64,000 nucleotides of DNA from Perkinsela sp. pyNocScin1 (GCA_964019655.1 CAXHTR010000006.1:496001-560000), one strand, 5' to 3'. Counted from the stretch's first letter, positions 1 to 10,062 are shown. Translations and numbers: made by a program. Notes: a model not told the origin generated them from the sequence alone.

Positions 1-489
1 CCCAGACCACGAAATTCTTTCTAGAAGCTGTTCGAAAGCTCCATGCTGAAGAGGGTGCTCAAAATCTATGGATTGAACGTTTGGGATGGAATATACTTTC
101 TTTGTTTCGATTTCAGAGCAGAGGGCATTAAGTGCACGAAATCCACGAAGATATAGATCTTTTTCCGCAATAGACAAATCAGTAATCTCCCTAGCGATTG
201 GATGAGTATTCCTCAACGAAACCCTCTGAGAGACATTGCTTAGTATGCTCTGCTTATTCATTCTAATGGCATGGCCCGTAGGTAATGTATGCCCAAGCTG
301 TAGAACTACTTCTGGCTTAAGAGTTACTACTACTGTTTCTAATGAGTGAGATGTGGAAAATTTCTTTCCAGATTCAGGCATACGCAGGAATACTGCAGAC
401 CGAATGTATGCTCTATTGTTCAGCTTGACAAATTCCAGATCCGAAGCCCATCGTGATTGCTGTTTGTGTAATATTCTACTCCGAGGCAT
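1..489 (-). CDS. Unknown protein, N-terminal part, runs off the left edge
   Basis: Reading the minus strand from the ATG at 489 gives 163 codons without a stop up to the window edge, so this is the N-terminal part of a longer protein. The start reads MPRSRILHKQ and is rich in Arg, Lys and Gln. I see no signal peptide, membrane segment, leucine-rich repeats or motif I recognise. It is divergent to the gene at 848, with 358 bases between the two starts. An open frame of this length with balanced composition is unlikely by chance in this AT-rich flank. The product is unknown; only the coding call is supported. Confidence 0.7.
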   Translation of the reverse strand, partial: MPRSRILHKQQSRWASDLEFVKLNNRAYIRSAVFLRMPESGKKFSTSHSLETVVVTLKPEVVLQLGHTLPTGHAIRMNKQSILSNVSQRVSLRNTHPIAREITDLSIAEKDLYLRGFRALNALCSEIETKKVYSIPNVQSIDFEHPLQHGAFEQLLERISWSG

Positions 490-847
490 TAGCTTTCATG
501 ATCTCATTTGTAAGACAGGACTTATAGATTGAAAATTCAGTACACCACGGTATTACACGAATATGAAGATCAATCTATAATATGAGTTTCATGCACTCTA
601 CAAGAACTTCTTGCAGCAAAGTATCAGCTATTTTTCAGTCTTGCACAGAACTTCAAAACAAATTTCATCGAGGTACGAATGATGCAATACTTAGCTAGAC
701 AAAATAGAAAAGCATCGATGCGCTGTAGAATATGCGTCATTATTCGGACAACCATCTATTGATTTCTTTTTAATTATGAACTGTGAAGAATCCTAAAACG
801 AAATATAAGCTTAGCGATAGTGCGCTATGGAATTTTTACTATCCTAG
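490..847. other. Divergent intergenic region (strand switch)
   Basis: This AT-rich spacer separates the leftward gene starting at 489 from the rightward gene starting at 848. It has no long open frame. Its right end, a T/C-rich stretch ending in TAG directly against the ATG at 848, looks like a splice acceptor. If the organism is a kinetoplastid, divergent switches of this kind are where polycistronic transcription starts; that role is inferred from gene orientation alone. Confidence 0.5.
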
Positions 848-2899
848 ATGAAAAGCAGCCATTCCAAAGAAACTCCGAATCTTATTGAGAGCTGGAAGCA
901 AGGAATGCTCAGTCCACAGATACCTTTAGATGAAAGATTCAAGAAGATGCCAGCAAGGGGGAAACGGAGTACATTACCATCGATTCTTTCTTATATCACA
1001 TCAGCCAAAGCTCCCTTTGATTCTAGCGAATCTACAAAGAAAGAGCTAAGTAAATGTTTCGATGGCAATGATGAGAATGAGTTTTCAATAATTGTGAAAG
1101 AGTATCAAAAAAAGCACGATGAAAGACAACTATCAACACCTGCATCTACTCAGGATTCGCAAGAGAGCTGCGTGCTCCCTCAGACCCCATGCGGTCGAGA
1201 AAATGTTCTTGCATGCCCGGGAGTTTATATTGAAGGAAACATTTTATCGCTCGAGTACTCGTCGATAACAATTCACTTCCATGAATCCATCGATATTACA
1301 GATCTAGTCGCCAAGTGCCGTGTAAAGAAAACTACAGATGGCTTGATTGAAATCGAAAGTCCCAACGGCAAGCCTGTTTGTGCTACTGTTGTACATCGAC
1401 ATACAGTGGCTCCGAACAAAGAAAATGCGCAGTCAATTTGTGAGCGAAATAAAGCACACCTGATTGAGTTGCGCTCTATAATTGGCATGCCGAATAGATA
1501 TGTGTGGGTTTATCAGCTCGGAAAAAGGCAAGAAGCTAAGATAGAGAAGCCCACACCAAGAAGAAACTGGAAGGAGTCACTTGATATAGGGCTTGACTTT
1601 CAGCCATCTCTCAAAGTTATCAATCCCGTCGAACGTAAGGCCCTAGAAGATAAAAGGCGCAAAGAAATAGCATCTCGAGTTTCTGATGACTTTATGCAAG
1701 AGTACAAAAATCTTCCAGCGAAGCGCGTGCAGTGCGAGCCTGCCCAGAGATCTCCTCTGAAAGTTGCAAAAATTGATTTTGAGTCACTTCGCGAAGCTCA
1801 GCAACTCGCATCAGCATCATGCGCGCCGGCATTGGCAGAAGACGAGAAAGGTTTTCCAGAAATTGACAAAATATCAAGAGAAGTACATTCGCATCCAGGC
1901 TTACGCGTCACGAAGAACCAGCATAACGCCTTTTTTGCGCATGTCTTACAAGCAACAGACTGGTCAGAGCACAATCATGACATGAAGGTACAGATTACCA
2001 AGGAGCCACTCGTTCTTCATGGCAGTAAACTCGAAGCGCTCCAGAGCAACATTCTCGCAGTTTTTGCAGATAAGATTCACCGCACGCGGGGGAGCGAGCA
2101 CAAGTTTCAAGAGATCGTGAACCACTTCGCTCAAGGCATGGGCTGGGGAGCACTGGCCGTCTTGTACGAGTCAAACTTGCATGATACAAGCACACGTTCT
2201 GAGCACCATGCAGTCGGCTTCATCTCTCCTGTAGCAACGCTTCGCTTGCTTTTTGCGCTTATGAAGGCGAAGGACAGCGCAAAGGCCGCCTGCATCGTCG
2301 ACTGGATAGAAACAATCTGCAAGGACGCTGATACGTGCACAAAATGTGGTGAAGATCGCCTGCAGACAGAGCTCTACAGATCCATTGCCAATACTATCGA
2401 TTCATCGCAGGAAAATAGGGAAACACCATCTCACGAGGCCAAGCAGCCACCAAACGACTGCGACTGCGCATGGATGCGCAACCTGCACGCGGCGCTCACC
2501 TTCTGCAGCGAACGTAAGGAAGATCCCGCGGCTTACTTTGAAATAGTTAACGCCATCCTTGAGAGAGAGCAAAACGCTGCGGTACAACGGGACTTTGCGT
2601 ATGGAATCATCGAGACTGTCCTGACGGGCTACATCGAGCATCTTCGTGCCGCTGTTTTCGCTCCAGCGAACAGTAGCGACGCCACACTCGCATTTTTCAT
2701 TGCACTCACCCTGCACACGTGCTGGGACCTCGGTGAGACGCTCGGCGACGCTATTCAGCTCCTTGCAGCGCAGCTCGAGCGCGAGGGGCTGCCAAACTGT
2801 GCACTCATAGCAGCAAGCTTTATTCCAGATGACGTGGCGAGATGTGAAATGGTACAGGGCATTGACGCTCGTGTCCAAGAAAACATCGACGCCATTTAG
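848..2899 (+). CDS. Unknown 683-residue protein, not LRR
   Basis: I do not recognise this protein. Residues 1-125 are polar and probably disordered. Residues about 125-235 look folded and beta-rich, beginning CPGVYIEGN. Residues about 235-330 are charged and Lys/Arg-rich. The last 300 or so residues look almost wholly helical, with Ala/Leu-rich stretches and scattered Cys, like an alpha-solenoid. There is no signal peptide or membrane segment, so it is probably cytosolic or nuclear. A T/C-rich tract ends in AG directly before the ATG. It is the only complete non-LRR gene here and marks the left border of the LRR array. A scaffold role such as a nucleoporin is possible from the shape alone but unsupported by any motif. 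Confidence 0.85.
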   Translation: MKSSHSKETPNLIESWKQGMLSPQIPLDERFKKMPARGKRSTLPSILSYITSAKAPFDSSESTKKELSKCFDGNDENEFSIIVKEYQKKHDERQLSTPASTQDSQESCVLPQTPCGRENVLACPGVYIEGNILSLEYSSITIHFHESIDITDLVAKCRVKKTTDGLIEIESPNGKPVCATVVHRHTVAPNKENAQSICERNKAHLIELRSIIGMPNRYVWVYQLGKRQEAKIEKPTPRRNWKESLDIGLDFQPSLKVINPVERKALEDKRRKEIASRVSDDFMQEYKNLPAKRVQCEPAQRSPLKVAKIDFESLREAQQLASASCAPALAEDEKGFPEIDKISREVHSHPGLRVTKNQHNAFFAHVLQATDWSEHNHDMKVQITKEPLVLHGSKLEALQSNILAVFADKIHRTRGSEHKFQEIVNHFAQGMGWGALAVLYESNLHDTSTRSEHHAVGFISPVATLRLLFALMKAKDSAKAACIVDWIETICKDADTCTKCGEDRLQTELYRSIANTIDSSQENRETPSHEAKQPPNDCDCAWMRNLHAALTFCSERKEDPAAYFEIVNAILEREQNAAVQRDFAYGIIETVLTGYIEHLRAAVFAPANSSDATLAFFIALTLHTCWDLGETLGDAIQLLAAQLEREGLPNCALIAASFIPDDVARCEMVQGIDARVQENIDAI

Positions 2900-3106
2900 A
2901 GTTTATTGGACTCATCAATATCAATCTTCTGTGAAAATAGTGCTATTCAAGAACCTTAAAAGAGCTTGAAGTACGCACTATCGCATACTCTCAAGATTCT
3001 TCATGACCAAAGCGAGTTATCCCAATGCAATCTCAATATTCTCTTATGCTGCTGGAGTGCCAGAATATCATTCATTTCCTCGTTTCGTCACTTTTGATTT
3101 TTTCGT

Positions 3107-3108
3107 AG
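3107..3108 (+). promoter_or_regulatory. Candidate trans-splice acceptor AG
   Basis: A pyrimidine-rich run (acttttgattttttcgtag) ends in AG two bases before the A of the ATG at 3110. The arrangement fits a 3' splice acceptor giving almost no 5' untranslated region. Inferred from sequence only. Confidence 0.4.
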
Positions 3109-3109
3109 A

Positions 3110-3958
3110 ATGCTTCCCACCCTCCTCTTCATCGACAATGAGCTCGGTAAGTGGGACCCACACATGCTCGACGATCAATCGCGCATGGAGCTCCTCGTCC
3201 GCGACCTCGACATCCATGATCGATTTGTAGACCAAAAGAACGGTGACTTTCTCGAGGCATGTGACTGGCACGCCGTACTCTGCGATCAAGACAAGAACGT
3301 CCTTAGCATTCATTGGTCCATGCTGAATCCCGAAGGCCCGATCTCCCTTGATTTTCTTCCCATGCATTTGGAGACACTGAACATTTCTACGTCTGTTTTC
3401 ACTGATTTGAACAAAAAGCTGACTGGAACTGTGGAAATCGGGCAGCTGCCTGAAAGCCTAAAAATAATTACTGTTGCACGGAATTCATTCTTTGGAACGC
3501 TTAACTTGTTGGCTTTGCCCCCGCTTATGGAGTCTATGGAGTTTAATCGGAATGATTTTGAAGGGTCTTTGCACTTTGTTGGGTTGCCGAAGAATATGCG
3601 ACACATGAATTTCGCAAAGAACGCATTTTCGGGGAGTGTCAACCTAACGGAGCTCCCAGGAGGCCTGAAGATGCTCTTCTTCGATGGGAATAATCTCGAC
3701 GGAGGTTTACAGCTGCACAGCCTCCCAGAGGGCTTCGAGATGCTTCACGCGAGTGAGAACCAATTTTCAGGTGAACTCGATTTGTCTAGCCTGCCGATGT
3801 CCCTGAAAAAGCTAATGCTACAGGGGAACAAACTCTCTGGAGAGCCAAACTTTTCGAATCTTCCGTTGAGTCTTACACAGCTGGTCATTGACAAGAGTGA
3901 ATTTGGAGGCATACCGAGGGATAAGCTTCCGAAGTGTGTGATTCTATACCAGATATGA
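3110..3958 (+). CDS. LRR protein, first member of the array
   Basis: This 282-residue protein begins with a short hydrophobic segment (MLPTLLFID), then the family helix with DDQSRMELL at 21-29. The cap has C51, W53 and C58, a likely disulfide pair as in plant-type LRR N-terminal caps. About eight 23-residue repeats follow from residue 83 (LPESL, LPPLM, LPKNM, LPGGL, LPEGF and so on), and the short tail ends in PKCVILYQI. The usual L-G-R-x-D motif is changed to LGKWD. No anchor is seen at the C-terminus. Extracellular or surface recognition is inferred from the cap and the repeats, not shown. Confidence 0.9.
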   Translation: MLPTLLFIDNELGKWDPHMLDDQSRMELLVRDLDIHDRFVDQKNGDFLEACDWHAVLCDQDKNVLSIHWSMLNPEGPISLDFLPMHLETLNISTSVFTDLNKKLTGTVEIGQLPESLKIITVARNSFFGTLNLLALPPLMESMEFNRNDFEGSLHFVGLPKNMRHMNFAKNAFSGSVNLTELPGGLKMLFFDGNNLDGGLQLHSLPEGFEMLHASENQFSGELDLSSLPMSLKKLMLQGNKLSGEPNFSNLPLSLTQLVIDKSEFGGIPRDKLPKCVILYQI

Positions 3959-4312
3959 GACTTCGAAAGTCAGCCATACTCGTAACATAGGAATAAGAGC
4001 TAAAAAGTGAAAATGATGCAGTTGTGATAATTTCGCAAAGTATTTGAAGCATCGTAGATTTGTCTACTTGAAAAATGTCTTTCCGACACAGATAGCAGAT
4101 TGCATGCTTCAAGATTCGTGTCTGTAATGATCGTAGATTTTCGAGCAGTTTTGTAAGGAAAAGAAGAATCATGCGGACTCTTTTGACGTTATACGTCTGG
4201 GCATCTTTTTATGCTTTTTAATCCCTAACTAGTAAAACCTATCTTCAAGACAAAGATTTCGTAAAAGGAATAGCAGAAACTCTAATTTGCCTTTGACCTT
4301 TATATCTTTCAG
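3959..4312 (+). other. Intergenic spacer
   Basis: AT-rich spacer without a recognisable gene or LRR relic. Its last 26 bases are the pyrimidine tract and AG of the next gene. Confidence 0.5.
4287..4312 (+). promoter_or_regulatory. Candidate trans-splice acceptor abutting the start codon
   Basis: The T/C-rich tract ends tatctttcag, and its AG (4311-4312) directly touches the ATG at 4313. If used, the transcript would have no 5' untranslated bases of its own beyond a spliced leader. The near-identical neighbour at 5728 has the same arrangement. Confidence 0.5.
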
Positions 4313-5599
4313 ATGATCGCTGTAATCAATCTCATAACTGCAGATTCCAGCCTCGGCCGCCTCGACCCAGCATTCATGTCTACCCAGGCGTGCATGGAGG
4401 CTTTTGTGAGCGGGATGAAAGATAAGTCCGGTTTCATCGACGAACATGGAAACTTTTTAGAAATTGAGGAGTGGGAGTGCTTGGGGATGGACAGCGAAGA
4501 CAATATCATTGAGGTGAATCTTGAAACAGAAAATCCCGAGGATGACCACGAATTCCTATACGGGCTCAGGGGCAGCGTCGACCTATCTTTTCTACCCGAC
4601 ACAGTGCAGGCTATCTTCCTCGACTCGAACGGGCTTGAAGGGACTCTGAGCGCTTCTGACCTCCCATCTGCGCTCGAAGACTTTCGAGCGCAGCGTAACA
4701 AGCTGGAAGGGTCCCTTGAGACCCAAAAGCTACCGAGGCAGCTCACCCACTTCAAGGTCAGCGAAAACACGCTTGAAGGAACTATCGACTGGGCAAACTT
4801 TCCATCAACACTAACATATCTTTACTTGTCAGCGAACAGATTTACGGGCAAAGTCGACTTGGCATCCTTGCCGGCGACATTAGAGCATTTATTCGCATGC
4901 GAGAATAAATTCATTGGTGATGTCGACTTCACGTCACTCAGCCAGTCCCTCGAGATCCTCAGTCTGCGCGAAAACATGCTCACGGGCGATATTCGTTTCG
5001 CCAATGCACCAGAGTCCCTTTGCTCCGTCGACGTCGGAAAGAATGCGATGCGCGGCGCGGTCGACATTGCCCAGCTGCCATTTGGTCTCGACGAGCTGAT
5101 TATTGATGAAAATCTGTTTTCGGCAGGTTTTGATTTCAAAGCGTTGCCACGGCTCTTAACCATTCTGGATCTTCAGGGGACCCCGTTTGGGGGTTCAGTC
5201 GATGCTGCTGTGCTTCCCCGATCGCTCGGTGTCATGTATCTGCAAAAGGGCGAGTACAGCGGCATTTTCGCATTCAAAGACCTACCGAGGGAAATGTATA
5301 GCTTGAATATAAGCACCAATAATTTTGAGGGGACCCTCGAAACTACCACGCTTCCGATATCAATGGCGGAATTTAACATTGAAGGCAACTTATTTACAGG
5401 GAATGTGGACTTTACGACGCTACCCGCGGAGCTTATCTTGTTTAACATTGCAAACAATGAATTTTCAGGATCTGCTGATCTTTCTGATTTGCCCGCGCAA
5501 ATCGAAAAAATCATCGCCAAGGGGAACCATTTTACGGGAAAGATTGATACTTCTGACATACCGGCCAGCATTACTTTGATAGATATACTTGACGAGTAG
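4313..5599 (+). CDS. Long LRR protein (about 15 repeats)
   Basis: At 428 residues this is one of the longest members. After the hydrophobic start (MIAVINLITAD) comes SSLGRLDP. The cap keeps W54 but lacks the usual cysteine pair and has a single Cys at 56. About fifteen repeats run from residue 94 to the end, several with NxFTG or NxFSG turns. There is no separate C-terminal cap: the protein stops inside the last repeat (DIPASITLIDILDE). The next gene (5728) is its close copy, including the upstream AG that touches the ATG, which indicates recent tandem duplication. Confidence 0.9.
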   Translation: MIAVINLITADSSLGRLDPAFMSTQACMEAFVSGMKDKSGFIDEHGNFLEIEEWECLGMDSEDNIIEVNLETENPEDDHEFLYGLRGSVDLSFLPDTVQAIFLDSNGLEGTLSASDLPSALEDFRAQRNKLEGSLETQKLPRQLTHFKVSENTLEGTIDWANFPSTLTYLYLSANRFTGKVDLASLPATLEHLFACENKFIGDVDFTSLSQSLEILSLRENMLTGDIRFANAPESLCSVDVGKNAMRGAVDIAQLPFGLDELIIDENLFSAGFDFKALPRLLTILDLQGTPFGGSVDAAVLPRSLGVMYLQKGEYSGIFAFKDLPREMYSLNISTNNFEGTLETTTLPISMAEFNIEGNLFTGNVDFTTLPAELILFNIANNEFSGSADLSDLPAQIEKIIAKGNHFTGKIDTSDIPASITLIDILDE

Positions 5600-5710
5600 A
5601 GATTGGTTTCGTCCACTGTATGTTTCCAATCTTAGCGGAAAGAATCATGATAGTAGAAGGCCTACTGACCCACTTAGAGCAAAAACATGCTAATAATCAG
5701 TAATATTCGA

Positions 5711-5727
5711 CTTGTTTTATTTCTCAG
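5711..5727 (+). promoter_or_regulatory. Candidate trans-splice acceptor abutting the start codon
   Basis: The tract cttgttttatttctcag ends with AG at 5726-5727, directly before the ATG at 5728, matching the layout before 4313. Confidence 0.5.
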
Positions 5728-7007
5728 ATGATCCCTACTATCGCCCTCATAGCTGTAGATCCGACTCTTGGCCGCCTTGACCCAGCATTCATGTCCACCC
5801 AGGCGTGCATGGAGGCGTTTGTGAGTGGTCTGAAGAACAAGTCCGAGCTCATCGACGAGCATGGGAATTTCTTGGATATCGAAGATTGGAAATGCCTGCA
5901 ATTCGACGACGAAAAGAATATCACAGCAGTTGACCTCTTCAATGTCATAAATGAACCGCGAAATGGGCGTTTGAATTTAGCCTTTCTACCGGACACAGTC
6001 AAAATCCTCTTTTATGCGTGTAATTCTCTTGAAGGGACATTCCTCGCTTCTGAACTGCCGTCAGTGCTTGAAGATCTTCAAATCCAAAGTAACAAGCTTG
6101 AAGGGTCCCTGGAAACAAAAAAACTTCCAAGGAGCCTATGTTTCTTCGATATCAGCAGTAATAAGCTGTCGGGGACTATTGACTGGACGGCGTTTCCTTC
6201 CAATTTGGGCTATCTTTACTTGTCAGCCAACAAATTTACAGGTAAAATTGATTTGACCCGCTTGCCATCGCCTTTGAAGGAAATTTTAGCAAACAACAAC
6301 GAATTTCACGGTGAAGTCGACTTCACGTCCCTTAACTCGTGCATTGAGATGCTGATGCTGGGGCATAATGCGCTTACAGGGAAAATTTGCTTTGTAAATG
6401 CACCAAAGTCCCTCACAGTTTTCGATGCTCGTAATAACGCGATTCGTGGCGAAGTGGATATGGAGTCTCTCCCACCGAACCTTCACGAGCTGTGCATCGG
6501 GGACAATCTAATTTCTGGAAGCTTCGATTTCAAAGCATTGCCAAAGTGCTTAACACATCTGGACATCGAAGCGATCCCGTTCGGTGGGTCTGTCGATGTT
6601 GCCGCGCTTCCACGTGGTCTCACGGTTATGTTCTACAAAAGGGCACATACGCCGGTATTTTCGCTTTCGAAGATCTTCCTGATGAAATGGAAGTCCTGGA
6701 TTTAAGCACAAATAAACTTGAGGGAAAACTCGAAACTGCCTGCCTTCCATGGACACTCGAATACTTTCGCATTAAAGACAATCTGTTTTCAGGCAGTGTT
6801 GATTTTACACAACTCCCACCACATCTCATTCACTTCAACATTGCAGGCAATAAATTTTCAGGGATCGTCGACCTATCCGAGTTGCCTAAGCAGATAGAAA
6901 AGATCAGCGCCATGCGGAATAATTTTGCTGGCAATCTCAAAGCACACAATCTACCACTATCCATGAAAAAGTTGAAAATTCTTGATGTAAAGCTCGAGCT
7001 AAGCTAG
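5728..7007 (+). pseudogene. LRR gene, copy of 4313, broken by one missing base
   Basis: This is a tandem copy of the gene at 4313, with the same N-terminus (DPTLGRLDPAF), W54 and C56. The frame is open to a stop at 6705, but the homology moves to another frame just after 6630. There the sister gene reads Val-Met-Tyr-Leu-Gln-Lys-Gly, while here a base is missing after the ATG of Val-Met, in a run of T. The second frame then continues the repeats in register to a stop at 7007. Counting one lost base, the length (426 codons) matches the sister's 428. It is either a recent pseudogene or a homopolymer sequencing error. Repeats on both sides look otherwise undamaged. Confidence 0.8.
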
Positions 7008-7485
7008 ATAGATCGATATTTGTGCGAACGCCATGCAATGCGATCCTACAGTAGACATTGTCAGTAGTTCAGATGTAAAAGGGGTTTCGATGGAATAGAC
7101 CTGTGACAATTCATGCGCATGAAACCTTGAAGCTCTCGGAATGTTTATTAGCATTCAGTTTATTTCATCTCTGAAATGACCCATGTTTCAACCCTCACAG
7201 CTTACTCAATTTTTGTAATTTTCAGTCCGATCCAATTTTCGCATCTGGAAGCAAAGAAAACTGCACGTAATGCTGAATATTGTAGACAAAATCACTCCAC
7301 ATGATGAAAATCCGATAATCGGCGATTTTTTCATTCCGCCCTTCCCCTCCCTTTGCAAAATGAAAACAGCCTTGACTTAATTTGACAGTAAGACTTTATG
7401 AGATTTCCTTCTTTTACCGAGCTGAAAACTTCACGTTTTCATAAGCAAAGAAGATCTTTTCCTTCTGAATTTTTCTGCTATTTCA
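7008..7485 (+). other. Intergenic spacer
   Basis: AT-rich spacer. An ATG near 7178 follows a T-rich tract and reads MTHVSTLTAYSI, faintly like a family N-terminus, but nothing downstream supports a gene. No repeat or RNA gene is seen. Confidence 0.4.
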
Positions 7486-8912
7486 ATGATTTCCATCACA
7501 CACCTCATCGTCGCACCAGACAGCGAGCACCTTGGCCGCCTCGACCCGGCCTACCTCTCCGACCAGACGCTCATGGAAATGCTCGTCGCTGGATTCGAGA
7601 ACAGAGAAGACTTCCTCGATGAGAACGAAAACTACAAGGATATCAAAGAATGGCCTTGCGTGGCATTTCGCAGGGACAAACTCTACCTCATTGAATTCGA
7701 AGGAGATGCTGACGATAGTTCATACGGCGGCTCACTTAATCTCCGCTTCATTCCCGAATCTGTTACCTTTTTCTCCATCGAGGGCCATAAGATCAAAGGA
7801 ACGCTTTACCCACAAGATCTCAGCAGCACAATTGCTCACGTCCATTTCTCATACAATTTGCTCTCAGGCAGTATCGATACCGAAAAATTTCCTGACCAAA
7901 TCTCTACCCTTTCGCTCGACAACAATGATTTCTCAGGAAGTTTGGATTTGACGACACTTCCGAAAAATCTCACTGCGCTGAGTGCCGAGTGCAACCGTTT
8001 TAAAGGGACAATTAATCTGTCGAACCTTCCGCATCAATTGACGGCCCTTTTGCTCGACGAGAACGAATTTACAGGCATGATCGACCTTGGAAATTTACCA
8101 GAGAAAATGCACACCCTAAAGCTCAATAAAAATTTACTTCAGGCTCTGTGCGCAATCGTGGGGGCCCTTCATCGCTCTCTAAACTGTTCCTTAGTGACAA
8201 TCAATTTTCGTGCCCTATCGACATTGACGAGCTCCCTTCCGGCATGGTCGCTCTTTCGCTTGATAACGGAAAATTCAGTGGCTCGCTTAATTTGAGTGCT
8301 TTTCCACATGACGCTGAGTACATTTCAGTGGCTTCGAATAATTTTTCTGGGAGTATCTCTGGGGATGCTCCGAAGTGGCTCAAGATGTTCGCCGCGGGCG
8401 ATAATCAGCTGATTGGGTCACTCATGTTCCCAAAATTCGCTGATTACTGCAGGGACATTATCTTCGCAAAGAACAAGCTGGAGGGCACAGTGCGCTTTGA
8501 CCGCCTGCCGAAGGAGCTACAGCGGCTATGCATCGGCAGCAACAATTTTGAGGGGACTGTGGATTTCACAGCTTTGCCGAAGAACTTGACACACCTCGAT
8601 ATTCGCAAGAATAATTTTTCCGGCAAGTTGCCGTTACAGGGCCTCCCGAACGGACTTGCGATTCTCATAGCATCGAAAAATGCGTTTTCAGGCGAATGCT
8701 ACTTTCAGGCGCTGCCGTTGGGCTTCGAGTTTTTCGATATTTCCGAGAACGCGCTGACGGGCACTATCATTAAGAGTGCATTGCCACTGTGGGCCAAGGG
8801 TGTGATTGCAGAGGGAACTGACTGTGTTCTCATACCCGACGACAAATGGCAATGGCTGACATATCACTCCGAAATATATCGCGATGAGATATATCGGGGA
8901 GAGATCAAATGA
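7486..8912 (+). pseudogene. Long LRR gene broken by one missing base (about 16 repeats)
   Basis: The start MISITHLIVA is followed by EHLGRLDPAYLSDQTLMEML, then a cap with W56 and a single Cys at 58. Repeats run in the first frame to about 8140, where the homology continues in another frame as LLQ-G-SVRNRG. One base, probably a G in the run at 8142-8143, is missing. The second frame carries repeats of the same type to a stop at 8912. The joined product would be about 475 residues, the longest single-module member. The break has the same kind (one base short in a homopolymer) and direction as in the preceding gene, so a sequencing error must be considered. Confidence 0.8.
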
Positions 8913-9309
8913 AATTATTATAGCTGATGGGAATATAATGTATGGGCTTAGAGATTAGAGAAAGTTTGTTGCTCGTTAAAAATTATTGCAAGAAACTCAA
9001 GTATATTTTGTATCAAACTTTGTTAAGAGCAAATGGTTCTTTCTTCTGCTCAAGCGATCCGCTTTTATTCTTTGATGAAAAACCACTGCACTTTTCTGAT
9101 TCGCTGAAGATACTTTCATGAGACATCTCAGAGCCTTGCAATTTGTCATATCTTCATTCTGACGACTGTGGCTTATCTAGCATGAGCTAAATAAACACCG
9201 GGCCAATGCAAAGATGTTTTTTGCATGAATTCAAATCTGCATTAGCACACAACCATTCGTATGCTCCTCAGTTTTTTCTTTCACGTCAAAATATTTTGAT
9301 AATCTCAAA
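8913..9309 (+). other. Intergenic spacer
   Basis: AT-rich spacer. No gene, relic or repeat recognised. Confidence 0.5.
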
Positions 9310-10062
9310 ATGTTCCTCCGTCTACTTTTGTTGTCCGATTCATACCACGAAGCGTACCAACAAGATGTGTGGCAGCGAGAGTGTATACGAAACGCCATTG
9401 TTTCTCCCGCATACAACTCCGAAGACTTTCGCTCGAAGTTCTTGCGGCGGCTTACCCCGTATGCATCCGATGTTTGCGGCTACAAAGGAGTCAAGTGCTA
9501 CGACAATAGAATTTATGCAGTTGCCCTCAGTCCGTTCATCGACCAGACAACAAGGCATGTTGAAGTCACCCTCGCCATTAATCTAAAGTGGTTCCCGTAT
9601 ACGGTGCAGGCGATGTACTTCTTCTCGGTTGGGCTCGAAGGTGGGTGCCAGACTCGAATGCTGCCTCGGAAGCTTAGGTTCCTGCACTTGAATCAGTGCT
9701 TCCCGGGCGGAATGGACACGTTGAGTCTGCAGACGCTTCCGATGAAAATGGAGGAGCTCCATGTCAAGAACAATTTCTGTATGGGGACAATCAAGCTTTT
9801 TGGTCTACCGCCAGCCCTTCGAATTGTGCAGCTCGCACACGGCGCTGACACAGACAAAATATATGTTGACCCATCGACTGTGCCGGAAAGCTTTGCGTTT
9901 CTCCGCGTCGTACCGATGATGCATTCCTTTATCGACCGAAGAGCAAAAATTGTCAATATTGGGGAGACCGCAATCAAAGGTGTGCATATTGATCCTGTTG
10001 GCTCGTGGAACATGGTGGAGTCTGAGTTCAATATTTTGAATGATGAATTAGTACAGCAGTAA
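9310..10062 (+). CDS. Few-repeat LRR protein, 9310/11617 branch
   Basis: This 250-residue protein starts MFLRLLLLSD. The cap is a variant with C56, Y58 in place of Trp, and C63 (VCGYKGVKC). The family L-G-R-x-D segment is absent. Only a few LP repeats remain: LPRKLRFLHL, then LPMKMEELHV with a G-T-I-K-L strand, then LPPALRIVQL. This core (LPR-LRFL, LPxxMEEL, LPxxxR) is shared with 11617, with the second modules of 15466 and 44601, with 61688 and with the pseudogene at 54759. The last 70 residues have no repeats and no recognised domain. The start is supported by the TCTCAAA-ATG context common in the array. Confidence 0.85.
   Translation: MFLRLLLLSDSYHEAYQQDVWQRECIRNAIVSPAYNSEDFRSKFLRRLTPYASDVCGYKGVKCYDNRIYAVALSPFIDQTTRHVEVTLAINLKWFPYTVQAMYFFSVGLEGGCQTRMLPRKLRFLHLNQCFPGGMDTLSLQTLPMKMEELHVKNNFCMGTIKLFGLPPALRIVQLAHGADTDKIYVDPSTVPESFAFLRVVPMMHSFIDRRAKIVNIGETAIKGVHIDPVGSWNMVESEFNILNDELVQQ

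Noticed and set aside
2402-2878. 158-codon open frame on the minus strand inside the gene at 848
   Set aside because: It lies opposite a much longer frame and has no recognisable domain. It is a shadow of the plus-strand coding bias.
6600-6700. Programmed ribosomal frameshift joining the two frames of 5728-7007
   Set aside because: No slippery heptamer in the right phase and no evident downstream structure. The intact sister gene at 4313 needs no shift.
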